Assembly: GCF_000282615.1 (NCBI RefSeq)
Contig: NZ_AKIY01000273.1
Span: 1 to 41,700 of the forward strand
Reading direction: 5' to 3'
From: Bradyrhizobium sp. YR681
Lineage (GTDB): Bacteria > Pseudomonadota > Alphaproteobacteria > Rhizobiales > Xanthobacteraceae
DNA: 41,700 bases
Shown: in pieces, positions 8,531 through 16,468 of the stretch
Layout: each line of letters starts with the position of its first letter
Numbering within the stretch: position 1 is the first letter of the stretch
Position numbers and translations under genes: made by a program
The notes under the pieces: generated by a model
The model's input: only the letters and a program-made list of their open reading frames with translations
What the model was told of the DNA's origin: nothing
Database searches by the model: none

Positions 8531-9301
8531 ATGAACGACCGCAATATTCCCATTACCGAGGACGAGCTGCACGCCTATGTCGATGGCGAGCTGCCGGCGG
8601 AGCGCCGCGCCGATGTCGAGGCCTGGCTTGCCGCCCACCCCGAGGATGCCGAGCGGGTGCAATCCTGGCGCACCATGGCCGAGATGCTGCACGCCCGTTA
8701 CGATTCCATCGCCCAGGAGCCGGTGCCGGCGCGGCTGGAGCTGGAGCGGCTGGAGCGCCGTCCCCGGCAATGGCTCTACGGCGCCGCCGCAGCCGTGCTG
8801 GTGGCCTTCGTCGCCGGCGGCTCGGCCGGCTGGGTCGCACATGGCGCCGCCAACGCGCCCTCGGTCTTCCAGAGCTTTACGGCGGATGCGCTCGACGCCC
8901 ATCGCCTCTATGTCGTCGAGGTCCGCCACCCCGTCGAGGTTGGCGGCAACGAGCGGGACCACCTCCAGGCCTGGCTGACCAGGCGCTGCGGCTGGACCGT
9001 GTTCGCGCCGAACCTGGAGACGAGCGGGCTGAAGCTGGTCGGTGGCCGGCTCCTGCCGGGACCGAACGGTCCGGCGTCGTTCCTGATGTATGAGGGCGCC
9101 TCGGGCGAGCGGTACACGATTTACACCGCCAAGACCGAGAATGGTGCAACGCAGATGCGCTACGCCAGGACGGACAAGGACGGCGCGCTGTTCTGGTCCG
9201 AGCGGGGCGTCGGCTACGTCGTCAGCGGCGGCGGTGACCGCGAACGGCTGACCAAGGTGGCGCAGGCCGTGTACGACCAGGCAGAGAAAAACGGCACCTA
9301 G
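8531..9301 (+). CDS. Membrane-bound anti-sigma factor, partner of the upstream ECF sigma
   Basis: A 256-residue protein with a cytoplasmic helical domain (residues 8-60, ITEDELHAYVDGELPAERRADVEAWLAAHPEDAE), one membrane helix (about 82-103) and a ~150-residue C-terminal domain outside the membrane. The N-terminal pattern is that of the anti-sigma domain that masks ECF sigma factors. The HxxxCxxC zinc residues of ZAS proteins are absent, so control by direct zinc-thiol chemistry in this domain is unlikely. The periplasmic part has a single visible Cys (RRCGWTVF). It presumably releases the sigma factor upon an envelope signal, by cleavage or conformational change; the signal is unknown. The start ATG follows 104 bp after the sigma gene. 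Confidence 0.85.
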   Translation: MNDRNIPITEDELHAYVDGELPAERRADVEAWLAAHPEDAERVQSWRTMAEMLHARYDSIAQEPVPARLELERLERRPRQWLYGAAAAVLVAFVAGGSAGWVAHGAANAPSVFQSFTADALDAHRLYVVEVRHPVEVGGNERDHLQAWLTRRCGWTVFAPNLETSGLKLVGGRLLPGPNGPASFLMYEGASGERYTIYTAKTENGATQMRYARTDKDGALFWSERGVGYVVSGGGDRERLTKVAQAVYDQAEKNGT

Positions 9302-9618
9302 ACAACCGCATCAAGTCGGTGCCTCGATTCCGACATTGAAAATTTGGAATCAAGACATCGGCGCGTCTCATTATCGCACCGGATGATCACGCGAAAATGA
9401 GCAGCGTTCGATCCGCCGATCGACGCGGGCGGCCTCGATTGGGGTTTTTGGTACCGCGCTGGTCCCCCTCTCGAGGCCGCACCTTTTTATCGGCTGCCCC
9501 GCCGGACAGCCGACACGTCGAGCACATGAAGCGCTACCACGCCTCAGGGATATGATGAGCATCATCTGCAAAGAGGATGCCGTAGACCTTAGGAGAACCC
9601 CTTCAGTTCGATCTCGCC
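9302..9618. other. Gene-free interval with two hairpins
   Basis: No convincing coding sequence. The interval holds a long inverted repeat at 9429-9480 (listed separately) and a second small hairpin CGGCTG/CAGCCG at about 9491-9512. It lies between the 3' ends of the anti-sigma gene (plus strand) and the dnaJ-class gene (minus strand), so it must hold whatever ends both transcripts. Confidence 0.5.
9429..9480. ncRNA. Candidate structured RNA or terminator: long inverted repeat
   Basis: Outer arms GCGGCCTCGA and TCGAGGCCGC are perfectly complementary (10 bp). Inside them GGGG and CCCC can extend the stem across a small internal loop. The plus-strand copy is followed by ACCTTTTTAT, a short T-run that would suit factor-independent termination reading rightward. 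It could be the terminator of the sigma/anti-sigma transcript or the end of a small RNA starting near 9350. No known RNA family is recognised. Confidence 0.35.
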
Positions 9619-10584
9619 CTAACCAAGCCCGCTACGTGGATTGTAGGGGTGCTGGTCCCGCCACTTTTCCATCAATGCTTCAAGCTCGGCGTCGTTCCCG
9701 TCCGGTAGCATAATCCTGATGGTGACAAAGAGATCCCCGGTTCCACCGGTTTTCGGCAAGCCCTTACCTTTGAGACGGAAGGTCCGGCCGCTGGAGGTGT
9801 TTTTCGGGACCGACAGCTCCACGGCATTGCCGAGGGTCGGCACGCGGACCTTGCCGCCGAGCACCGCCTCGTAGAGCGTGACCGGAAGGTCGATCCGCAA
9901 GTCGGCGCCTTCGACCTTGAAGAAGGGGTGCGGCGCGATGCTGATGGTGATCAGGAGATCGCCGGGCGGGTGGCCATGGGCGCTCTCGCCCTGCCCGCGC
10001 AGCCGGATCTGCTGGCCCTCGGTGACCCCCGCCGGAATCTTGACGTTGAGCTCCTTGCCAGTCGGCAGCCGGACGCGCTTCTCGCCGCCCTTGACCGCCT
10101 CTTCGAGCGAGACGCTCATGGCGACATTCACGTCGAGATCGAGCCCGACCCCTCCGGTGTCGAATTCGAACTGCCCGCCGCCGGCCCCGGGCCGCGCACC
10201 GCGCACCCCGCCGCCGAACATGCTGTTGAGGATGTCCTCGAACGCGCCGCCCCCCTGGCCGGGGCCGCCGCCGGAACGGAACGAATAGCTCTCGAACCCG
10301 CCAGGACCCGCGCCAGCGCGCCCGCGCGGCCCGCCGCCGCCCGGAAAACCCTGGAAGCGCGGCTTGCCGTCGGCGTCGATCTCGCCGCGGTCGAACTGCT
10401 TGCGCTTGTCCTCGTCGCCGATGATTTCGTTCGCCGAATTGATCTCGGAGAAACGCTCGGCAGCCTTCGGGTCATCCTTGTTGCTGTCAGGATGGTGCTT
10501 CTTGGCAAGCTTGCGATAGGCGCTCTTGATGGCGGCAGCGTTGGCGCTCCGCGGCACCCCCAAGACCTCATAGGGGTCGCGCAT
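9619..10584 (-). CDS. DnaJ-class co-chaperone without zinc fingers (CbpA-like)
   Basis: A 321-residue protein. The J domain (residues 3-66) has HPD at 31-33, the motif that stimulates DnaK ATPase. A Gly/Phe-rich linker follows (about 77-130, GGGGPRGRAGAGPGG...). Two C-terminal beta-sandwich client-binding domains follow (about 140-310), with DLNV-type start, GEGESAHG-like GQGESAHGHPPGDLLI and the dimerisation end. The CxxCxGxG zinc repeats of DnaJ proper are absent, which makes it a type II J protein such as CbpA. Start ATG has AAGGAG 8 bp upstream. The leader contains a CCCCAC/GTGGGG hairpin at 10631-10653. No dnaK lies nearby. Confidence 0.93.
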   Translation of the reverse strand: MRDPYEVLGVPRSANAAAIKSAYRKLAKKHHPDSNKDDPKAAERFSEINSANEIIGDEDKRKQFDRGEIDADGKPRFQGFPGGGGPRGRAGAGPGGFESYSFRSGGGPGQGGGAFEDILNSMFGGGVRGARPGAGGGQFEFDTGGVGLDLDVNVAMSVSLEEAVKGGEKRVRLPTGKELNVKIPAGVTEGQQIRLRGQGESAHGHPPGDLLITISIAPHPFFKVEGADLRIDLPVTLYEAVLGGKVRVPTLGNAVELSVPKNTSSGRTFRLKGKGLPKTGGTGDLFVTIRIMLPDGNDAELEALMEKWRDQHPYNPRSGLG

Positions 10585-10703
10585 CCGTCACGTCTCCTTC
10601 AAGGAATCGAATTGTTCAAAGGGCTCCCCGCCCCACTTGAGCCTCATGTGGGGGGTGAGTGGCATTTTTGCAACTAGGGTCGCCGGCCGATTCTCTACGT
10701 TTG

Positions 10704-10752
10704 GAGCATGATCTTATCGGAAAACCGGTTCCCACTTCTCCGGATCATGCTC
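10704..10752. repeat. Dispersed palindromic repeat (GAGCATGATC... type)
   Basis: A 49-bp imperfect palindrome that begins GAGCATGATC and ends GATCATGCTC, with a central AAAACCGGTT. I recognise this as a frequent intergenic repeat in Bradyrhizobium and Rhodopseudomonas genomes. It touches the stop codon of the neighbouring lipoprotein gene and lies upstream of the dnaJ-class gene. It may form a 3' hairpin that protects or ends the lipoprotein mRNA. Confidence 0.75.
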
Positions 10753-11158
10753 AGCTCCGCCACGGCTTTAGCGTATGAATCTCCCAACGGCCACGGCTGC
10801 TTTGGCAGCCGGCGCCCTGGAGCCAGCTTTCGGTGCTCCCGTTGACGTAGCTCGCCAGGAAATCGCGGCACTTGCGGCCGTCCTCGGCGGCGTAGGATTG
10901 CGCGATCGGCGTCACCGAGCCGCGCGCCCCGGTCTCGGGATTCTCCCAGTGCTGGCTCGAATCCTTGTCGCCCTTGCTCAGCACGTCGGAGGCGGCGTTG
11001 CGGGCAAAGGCGAGATCGGTCTCGGTTGGAGGTGCGTCCTTCGCCGGCCGCGCGATCGAGCCGGTCAGGTCGGCATCGTCGGCCTTGGCATAGGCATTCT
11101 TGTCGTTGCGGGAAAAGCTGCAGCCGCCGGCGCCGAGCCCGATCAGAATGATCGTCAT
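10751..11158 (-). CDS. Putative surface lipoprotein of the RT0821/Lpp0805 type
   Basis: A 135-residue protein from the ATG at 11158. It begins with a short hydrophobic stretch (MTIILIGLGAGGCSFS) ending in a lipobox-like GAGGC at about residue 13, so it is probably a lipoprotein. The C-terminal part (ALASYVNGSTESWLQGAGCQSSRGRWEIHTLKP-like, about 100-130) resembles the alphaproteobacterial surface-antigen family that includes rickettsial 17-kDa-like proteins. HWENPETGARGSVTP is the other hallmark of that group. A longer reading frame to 11314 would run over the pdxH start and has no membrane-export logic, so the shorter start is preferred. It is divergent from pdxH (113 bp apart). The function is unknown. 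Confidence 0.75.
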   Translation of the reverse strand: MTIILIGLGAGGCSFSRNDKNAYAKADDADLTGSIARPAKDAPPTETDLAFARNAASDVLSKGDKDSSQHWENPETGARGSVTPIAQSYAAEDGRKCRDFLASYVNGSTESWLQGAGCQSSRGRWEIHTLKPWRS

Positions 11159-11271
11159 GGCAAAGCTGGACGGCCCGATCGCCGATAGGCCAACGCGTCC
11201 CCATGCCCTATATAGGGCGGCAGCGGACAACAACGCGTTTTGGGCCGCGATACGCAACTCGGACTCCAGAC

Positions 11272-11913
11272 ATGACCGACACGACCTCGATGAAACACCA
11301 GACACCCTTAACATCCGGTGATTTCACCGCCGCCGACGAGCCTTTTGCGCTGTTCGAGGCCTGGCTGAACGAAGCCATCAAGAGCGAGCCGAACGATCCG
11401 AACGCCATGGCGCTCGCGACCGTCGATCCCGACGGGCTGCCGGATGTGCGCATGGTGCTGATGAAAGGCTTCGATACCGAGGGTTTTGTCTTCTACAGCC
11501 ACATCGCCAGCCAGAAGGGCCGCGAACTCGCCGCAAATCCTAAGGCCGCTTTACTTTTTCACTGGAAGTCGCTGCGCCGCCAAGTCCGCATCCGCGGCAA
11601 CGTGACGCCGGTGACCGACGCCGAAGCGGACGCCTATTTCGCCACCCGTCCCAAGCAGGCCCAGATCGGCGCCTGGGCGAGCAAGCAGTCGCAAGAGCTG
11701 GAGAGCCGCTTCGCCTTTGAGCAGGCCATCGCGAAAGTCGCGGCCAAGCACGTCATCGGCGAGGTGCCGCGCCCGCCGGGCTGGAGCGGCTGGCGCATCA
11801 CACCGTCGCGGATCGAGTTCTGGCACGACCGCCCGTTCCGCCTGCACGACCGTATCGAATTTCGCCGTGACGCGGCCGGCCAACCGTGGTCCAAGACGCG
11901 GATGTATCCGTAA
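11272..11913 (+). CDS. pdxH: Pyridoxamine/pyridoxine 5'-phosphate oxidase
   Basis: A 213-residue FMN enzyme that oxidises pyridoxine or pyridoxamine 5'-phosphate to pyridoxal phosphate. Characteristic pieces are NAMALATVDPDGLPDVRMVLMKGFDTEGFVFYSH (FMN-binding core), RQVRIRG, the dimer-contact ATRPKQAQIGAWASKQS, and the C-terminal PPGWSGWRITPSRIEFW...RIEFRRD...W. The chain ends RMYP, close to the family's usual RLxP ending. The ATG at 11272 gives normal family length. An in-frame ATG at 11203 would add 23 unconserved residues and is less likely. A CCTATATAGG stretch at about 11207-11216 lies in the divergent region. It is followed by an SDR gene 19 bp later. Confidence 0.94.
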   Translation: MTDTTSMKHQTPLTSGDFTAADEPFALFEAWLNEAIKSEPNDPNAMALATVDPDGLPDVRMVLMKGFDTEGFVFYSHIASQKGRELAANPKAALLFHWKSLRRQVRIRGNVTPVTDAEADAYFATRPKQAQIGAWASKQSQELESRFAFEQAIAKVAAKHVIGEVPRPPGWSGWRITPSRIEFWHDRPFRLHDRIEFRRDAAGQPWSKTRMYP

Positions 11914-11932
11914 GTTTAGGCCGACCTGAAGG

Positions 11933-12691
11933 ATGTCCATGCCGCATTCGTCCAATGCGCCGCGCCGCACGCTGCTCCTGACCGGAGCGAGCCGCGGTAT
12001 CGGCCATGCCACCGTGATCCGCTTCTCCTCGGCGGGATGGCGCGTCATCACCTGCTCGCGGCATCCCTTCCCGGAGGACTGCCCTTGGGATGCGGGTCCT
12101 GAGGACCACATCCAGGTCGACCTCGCCGATCCCAAGGACACGACCCGCGCGATCTCCGACATCCGCAACCGCCTCGAAGGCGGCATGCTGCATGCACTCG
12201 TGAACAACGCCGCGATCTCGCCGAAGGGCCCGGGCGGCTCGCGGCTCGGCTCGGTCGACACCGATCTCGACACCTGGACGCATGTCTTCCACGTCAACTT
12301 CTTCGCGCCGATCATGATCGCGCGCGGACTGATCGAGGAATTGAAGGCGGCCAAGGGCTCGGTGGTGAACGTCACCTCGATCGCGGGCTCGCGCGTGCAT
12401 CCCTTTGCGGGCGCCGCCTATGCCACCTCGAAGGCCGCATTGGCTTCGCTTACGCGCGAAATGGCCTCCGACTTCGGCCGCGTCGGCGTGCGCGTCAACG
12501 CCATCGCGCCGGGCGAGATCGACACCTCGATCCTGTCGCCGGGCACCGAGAAGATCGTGGAGCAGCAGATCCCGATGCACCGGCTCGGCACGCCCGACGA
12601 GGTCGCCAAGATCATCTACGTGCTGTGCACGGAGACCTCGTCCTACGTCAACGGCGCCGAGATCCACATCAACGGCGGCCAGCACGTATAG
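11933..12691 (+). CDS. Short-chain dehydrogenase/reductase
   Basis: A 252-residue classical SDR. It has TGASRGIG (17-24) for the cofactor phosphate site, NNAA (91-94), catalytic S149 and Y163/K167 (YATSK), and a C-terminal NGAEIHINGGQHV typical of FabG-like enzymes. It reduces or oxidises an alcohol/ketone pair with NAD(P)H; the substrate is unknown. It begins 19 bp after pdxH in the same direction, so cotranscription is likely, though a functional link to vitamin B6 is not evident. No unusual residues are seen. Confidence 0.9.
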   Translation: MSMPHSSNAPRRTLLLTGASRGIGHATVIRFSSAGWRVITCSRHPFPEDCPWDAGPEDHIQVDLADPKDTTRAISDIRNRLEGGMLHALVNNAAISPKGPGGSRLGSVDTDLDTWTHVFHVNFFAPIMIARGLIEELKAAKGSVVNVTSIAGSRVHPFAGAAYATSKAALASLTREMASDFGRVGVRVNAIAPGEIDTSILSPGTEKIVEQQIPMHRLGTPDEVAKIIYVLCTETSSYVNGAEIHINGGQHV

Positions 12692-12698
12692 ACGCTGT

Positions 12699-12850
12699 CG
12701 TCATTGCGAGCGAAGTGAAGCAATCCAGAGTGCCTCTGCGGAGACAGTCTGGATTGCTTCGTCGCAAGAGCTTTTCGCAATGACGGATGGAAACAACGTC
12801 AGGGAAGCAAGGCGATCCAGACAAAGCCGCCGCAAGACCTGGATCGCCCT
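12699..12850. repeat. Dispersed inverted repeat, CGTCATTGCGAG... family
   Basis: An imperfect long hairpin starting CGTCATTGCGAG and closing CGCAATGACG at 12785. Inner arms GCAATCCAGA/TCTGGATTGC are complementary. A second smaller pair, AAGGCGATCCAG (12809-12820) with CTGGATCGCC (12839-12848), follows directly. This is a common intergenic repeat family in Bradyrhizobium. It fills the space between the SDR stop and the small zinc-ribbon-like gene on the other strand. Confidence 0.75.
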
Positions 12851-12862
12851 TACCTTCCGTTC

Positions 12863-13081
12863 TCAATCGGCGCGGAAGCGACGCGACTGTTCACGCAGCC
12901 GGGGAGCTGCGGCATCAAATGCAGTCGAGCAGTCGTCGTCGTTCTCGCCGTCGAGCAGCGGAGCACCACAGTGCCGGCACAGGCGTGCCGACATCGACGA
13001 CGCCTTGCCGCTCGCCAGGGTCTGACGATAGTGCGCCAGATCGATGACGTTGCGGGGCGACGTTATGTGTTTTTCAACCAT
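12863..13081 (-). CDS. Small protein with zinc-ribbon-like cysteines
   Basis: A 72-residue protein whose N-terminal part (NVIDLAHYRQTLASGK) and central CRHCGAPLLDGENDDDC are typical of small rhizobial proteins. Three cysteines and a nearby His suggest a half zinc ribbon or a simple metal-binding knuckle. The C-terminal tail is Arg-rich. Start ATG has GAGGA 7 bp upstream. No membrane segment is seen. The function is unknown; a nucleic-acid or protein adaptor is possible but not shown. Confidence 0.65.
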   Translation of the reverse strand: MVEKHITSPRNVIDLAHYRQTLASGKASSMSARLCRHCGAPLLDGENDDDCSTAFDAAAPRLREQSRRFRAD

Positions 13082-13266
13082 GGTTGTTCCTCGCGGCTAC
13101 GCACTGCTTATCGCAGACAAGTTTCGCGCAAACGTTCAGCCCACCGCTCAAATTTTACCGGAGGAATTGGGGCGGCAGGCACGCATCACCGCGCGGCCGC
13201 AATCCCGCTCTATTCTGCGACACCAAGCACGGTGTCTCTACGAACGCCGTAAGGTCTCGGTAGGTA

Positions 13267-14244
13267 TCACAGCCACTTCTTCCACTTGAAGATCCAGTAC
13301 GGCACGATGGCCGCGATCAGCATCAGCACCAGCGCAAACGGATAGCCGTGCGCCCATTCGAGTTCCGGCATCGCCTTGAAGTTCATGCCGTAGATCGATG
13401 CGATCAAGGTCGGCGGCATCAGGACAACGGCCATGACCGAAAACAGCTTGATGATGTTGTTCTGCTCGAGATTGACGACGCCGAGCATGGCGTCGAGCAC
13501 GAAGGTGATCTTGCTCGAGAGATAGGAGGCGTGGTCGGTCAGCGAGGAGACGTCGCGCTGCATGGTCTTGAGCTGCTCGCGCATGTCCTTCGACCATTTC
13601 ACGCCTTCCACCACCGCCGAGAGGAAGGCGACGACGCGGCCGATCGAGACGAGGCTCTCGCGCACCTTGGAGGTCAGATCGCCCTTGCGGCCGATCGAGA
13701 TCAGGATCTGGGAATATTGCTTGGCGTGGCCGTGGCGCTCGCTCTCGGGCTCGAAGATGTCGTGGCTGACCTGGTCGATCTCGGCACCGCAGCGCTCCAG
13801 AATGTCGGCGCAGCGGTCGATGACGGCGTCCAGCAGCTCCATCAGCACCATTTCGCCGGTGATGCCCGGGGTGCAGGAGCGGGCCAGCTTGGCCTCGACC
13901 AGGGCGAACGGCTTTGGCTGGTCGTAGCGCACCGTCACCAGGCGGTGGTCGCCGAGGATGAAGGTCACCGCCGTGGTCCGGGGCATGTCGGTATCGGAAT
14001 GGCACATCAGCGTCGCCGTCATGTAGCGCGCGCCGTTCTCGATATAGAGGCGGCTGGAAATCTCGATCTCCTGCATGTCCTCCCGGGTCGGGATGGCGAT
14101 CCCCGCCAGTCGCTCCACCGCCTTGTCCTCGGCCGCGCTCGGATTGACGAGGTCGATCCAGACCGCGTTCTCCGGCAACGCCGTGAGATCCTCGATGACG
14201 GCCTTCCTGAGGGAGGTCTCGGAGGGAACGAACACAGAAAACAT
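13267..14244 (-). CDS. corA: CorA-family divalent metal (Mg2+/Co2+) transporter
   Basis: A 325-residue protein with a large cytoplasmic N-terminal funnel domain, a long stalk helix and two C-terminal membrane helices (starting LIASIYGMNFKAMPE and FALVLMLIAAIVPYWIF). The selectivity signature YGMNF sits at the end of the first membrane helix, and the basic tail KWKKWL closes the chain. The family forms pentameric Mg2+ channels in the inner membrane. The ATG at 14244 is preferred: GGAG lies six bases upstream of it, while the TTG two codons earlier touches that GGAG. The gene faces away from the L,D-transpeptidase, with a 338-bp divergent region between them. Confidence 0.93.
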   Translation of the reverse strand: MFSVFVPSETSLRKAVIEDLTALPENAVWIDLVNPSAAEDKAVERLAGIAIPTREDMQEIEISSRLYIENGARYMTATLMCHSDTDMPRTTAVTFILGDHRLVTVRYDQPKPFALVEAKLARSCTPGITGEMVLMELLDAVIDRCADILERCGAEIDQVSHDIFEPESERHGHAKQYSQILISIGRKGDLTSKVRESLVSIGRVVAFLSAVVEGVKWSKDMREQLKTMQRDVSSLTDHASYLSSKITFVLDAMLGVVNLEQNNIIKLFSVMAVVLMPPTLIASIYGMNFKAMPELEWAHGYPFALVLMLIAAIVPYWIFKWKKWL

Positions 14245-14582
14245 GCACAACTCCAGCAGGGGCCTGCGACAGAGTGACAGCCCTTAGCGCGATTCTGACA
14301 AGTTCAAGATGACAAGCACATTAACGGAGCGTTTGCATTTGTGGCGGCGGCGTGGCCCAACCGTGGCATGGAATCGACAGTTCGGCAGCCCGCGCCCGAA
14401 AATCCGCGCAAAGCCGCAAAACTTGCGGCAAAAAAGCCACAGCTGGGGTCTTGCAGCGCGGGAAAGGGTCCGAAACGCTGGAATTGTGGCAGATTTCAAC
14501 GATAATAGCGGCCAACGGAGTCGTGGTTTTGGGCTTGGCTCAAGCTCCGCAAAAGCTTGTTGTTGTCGATTGGAACCAAATC
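14245..14582. other. Divergent intergenic region between corA and L,D-transpeptidase gene
   Basis: 338 bp without a convincing gene. It should contain both promoters. A small CAAGCT/AGCTTG hairpin (14541-14559) lies in the leader of the L,D-transpeptidase gene, 24 bp before its ATG. I do not see a Mg2+-riboswitch-like fold or a clear sigma-factor consensus. Confidence 0.4.
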
Positions 14583-15269
14583 ATGTCGTCGCTGAAAGTT
14601 AAGCTGGGTATTTTGGCCGCTGGCCTGATGCTGTCGGGCTGCATGCAGGCCACACATTTTGAGGCGACTGACACCAAGGCTTTCAAACCGAAGGACAAGG
14701 AACTCCTCGCCAAGGTCCGGTACGAAAACACCCCGGTCGCCGAGCCGTTCCGCCGCGCCATCGTCGACTACCACCGCAAGGAATCGCCGGGCTCGATCGT
14801 GGTCGATTCCGACAACCACTATCTCTACTACGTGCAGGATGGCGGCAAGGCGATCCGCTACGGCATCACCGTCGGCGAAGAGGCGATGGCCTGGTCCGGC
14901 ATCGCCAAGGTGGGCAGCAAGACCGAGTGGCCGGCCTGGCATCCGACCCCGGGCGAAATTTCACGCCTGGGCGTGCCGACCTATGTTGCGCCCGGCCCGG
15001 ACAATCCGATGGGCTCTCGCGCGATCTATCTTTACTCCGGCGGAAAAGACACGTTGTTCCGCATCCACGGCACCAACCAGCCGGAATATATCGGCGCCTC
15101 GATCTCGTCGGGCTGCATCCGCCTGACCAACGAGGACGCGATCGACCTCTATGATCGCGTCAAGGTCGGCACCATCGTCGTGGTGCTCGAGCCGAAGCAT
15201 GGCGACTCCCCCTACAATTCGCGTCTGGCGCTTGGCGCCGGCGGAACCGGCCAGGCGGGCAGCTACTGA
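14583..15269 (+). CDS. L,D-transpeptidase (ErfK/YbiS/YkuD family) lipoprotein
   Basis: A 228-residue exported protein. Residues 1-20 are a lipoprotein signal with lipobox LSGC (C20). The YkuD catalytic domain covers about 70-210, with H162 (IHGTN) and the catalytic cysteine C178 in ISSGCIRLTNEDA. These enzymes make 3-3 cross-links in peptidoglycan or attach proteins to it from the periplasmic face. The tail is Gly/Ala-rich and not part of the fold. The ATG at 14583 is chosen because it gives the lipoprotein signal directly. It converges on the extensin-like gene and shares a terminator with it. Confidence 0.93.
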   Translation: MSSLKVKLGILAAGLMLSGCMQATHFEATDTKAFKPKDKELLAKVRYENTPVAEPFRRAIVDYHRKESPGSIVVDSDNHYLYYVQDGGKAIRYGITVGEEAMAWSGIAKVGSKTEWPAWHPTPGEISRLGVPTYVAPGPDNPMGSRAIYLYSGGKDTLFRIHGTNQPEYIGASISSGCIRLTNEDAIDLYDRVKVGTIVVVLEPKHGDSPYNSRLALGAGGTGQAGSY

Positions 15270-15292
15270 TCGCCGTCTGATCGCGAACATTC

Positions 15293-15321
15293 AAAAGCGC
15301 CGGTCTCACCGGCGCTTTTTT
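15293..15321. terminator. Bidirectional factor-independent terminator
   Basis: A perfect 12-bp stem, AAAAGCGCCGGT / ACCGGCGCTTTT, with a 3-base loop, followed by T6 on the plus strand and by an A-run that becomes T4 on the minus strand. It ends the L,D-transpeptidase transcript 24 bp after its stop and also contains the stop codon of the convergent extensin-like gene. Confidence 0.9.
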
Positions 15322-16403
15322 GTTGCGGGCCTGGACGGCTTGTCCGCCGGCTTCTGCCTGGGCGCCGGAGATTTTTCCGCCGCCTCGTCATCAGCTCCGT
15401 CCTTTGCCTCAGGCTTGTTCGTCTCGGGCTTGTTCTCGGGCTTGGCCGCGACCTCGCGCGGCGGCGCCTCCTCGGGCCGTTCCGCCGGCAACAGCGGTGC
15501 GACCTGCGGCAGGGGATCCCAGACGTTCCACTGGCAGATCCGGTAGTCGTTGCGCCGCTGCGCCAGATCAAGATGGATGTGGTCCTCGTGGTACCAGTCC
15601 GACCCCGGCCCGAGCACGGTGGAAAAGCGCGCGCAGACCGAATGCAGCACGCGCTCGCGCACGTCGCGCGACAAGGTGCGGTCGGTCAGACCGATCGACT
15701 GCCCGTTGGCGAGCTTGATGGCGCGGACATCGAGCGCGTTGGCCTTGCCGTGCTCGGACAGCATGGCGCCGACCACACGGTTACGGCCGCGGCACTCAAA
15801 ACTGTCGAAATTGTCGAGATCGCTGATGGTCGAGCCGAGGCTGGTGGCCAGCGGCACCATGTCCTTGCGCACCCAGTCGGCAATCGCGGACGCCATGGTG
15901 CAGCGGAGGACCGCCGCCGGCTTGACCGCGACCTTGCGCTTGTCGGGCAGCACGATGGCCTCCAGACGTACCAGATCCTCGCCGCCGCAGGCGCCGGGGC
16001 CACGGATATCGGGGATGGAGGGCGCGATCGCGATCTCCTCGGTCAGCGCCAGGCGGCAAGCCGAGAGCTGCTTCTCGGGCGGCGGCGCAGCCTCGGCGGG
16101 CTTGTTGGGGCTCGGCTTGTCGGAAGACGGCTTCCCATCCGCCTCTGGGGGTGCCTCCTCCGATGCCTTGGGAGCCTCTTCGGGGCGCGGTTTCGGTAGC
16201 GGGATCTTGGCCGAATGAACCGTCGCGCGCGGCCGTGGTGCAGCAATGCCAAAGATATCGAGCGGCGCAGCATATTTCCGCGCCTCAGCCGGATCCCCAA
16301 GCAAGAGCGTCAGCCCCAGCGCGGCGGTAACCATTGCCGCGCCGGTGGACATATAGCCGCGACAAGACCATTTGCGGCGAAAGTCCGGCAGGCTAAAACT
16401 CAT
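15306..16403 (-). CDS. Extensin-like C-terminal domain protein, exported
   Basis: About 365 residues from the ATG at 16403 (an ATG 12 codons further upstream is possible). An N-terminal hydrophobic helix (AAMVTAALGLTLLLG) acts as signal or anchor. It is followed by a Pro/Glu/Lys-rich low-complexity linker, then the bacterial extensin-like C domain (about residues 115-290), and a second charged Pro/Glu/Lys-rich tail. Metal-type catalytic residues typical of the LAS/D-Ala-D-Ala peptidase-like fold can be seen: SEHGKANALDVRAI and WYHEDHIHLDL. Four or more cysteines are present in the domain. It is therefore likely a periplasmic peptidoglycan-active protein, consistent with its convergent L,D-transpeptidase neighbour. 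The exact activity is not established for the family. Confidence 0.82.
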   Translation of the reverse strand: MSFSLPDFRRKWSCRGYMSTGAAMVTAALGLTLLLGDPAEARKYAAPLDIFGIAAPRPRATVHSAKIPLPKPRPEEAPKASEEAPPEADGKPSSDKPSPNKPAEAAPPPEKQLSACRLALTEEIAIAPSIPDIRGPGACGGEDLVRLEAIVLPDKRKVAVKPAAVLRCTMASAIADWVRKDMVPLATSLGSTISDLDNFDSFECRGRNRVVGAMLSEHGKANALDVRAIKLANGQSIGLTDRTLSRDVRERVLHSVCARFSTVLGPGSDWYHEDHIHLDLAQRRNDYRICQWNVWDPLPQVAPLLPAERPEEAPPREVAAKPENKPETNKPEAKDGADDEAAEKSPAPRQKPADKPSRPATKKRR

Positions 16404-16468
16404 GACAATTCTTTGCCCCAGCGCTGAGAGCGATAACAAAGTCCAGCCTTACTCGGAGGAACGTCTGA

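Noticed and set aside
9371..9571. Minus-strand 66-codon frame in the gap after the anti-sigma gene
   Set aside because: Arg/Cys-rich with no ribosome site. It overlaps the long hairpin, which explains the sequence better.
13044..13289. Plus-strand 81-codon frame between the zinc-ribbon-like gene and corA
   Set aside because: It overlaps the start of a better supported minus-strand gene and the corA stop, and shows no domain or export signal.
14284..14499. Minus-strand 71-codon frame in the corA/L,D-transpeptidase divergent region
   Set aside because: No ribosome site and no recognisable pattern. Its place in a divergent promoter region makes a gene unlikely.
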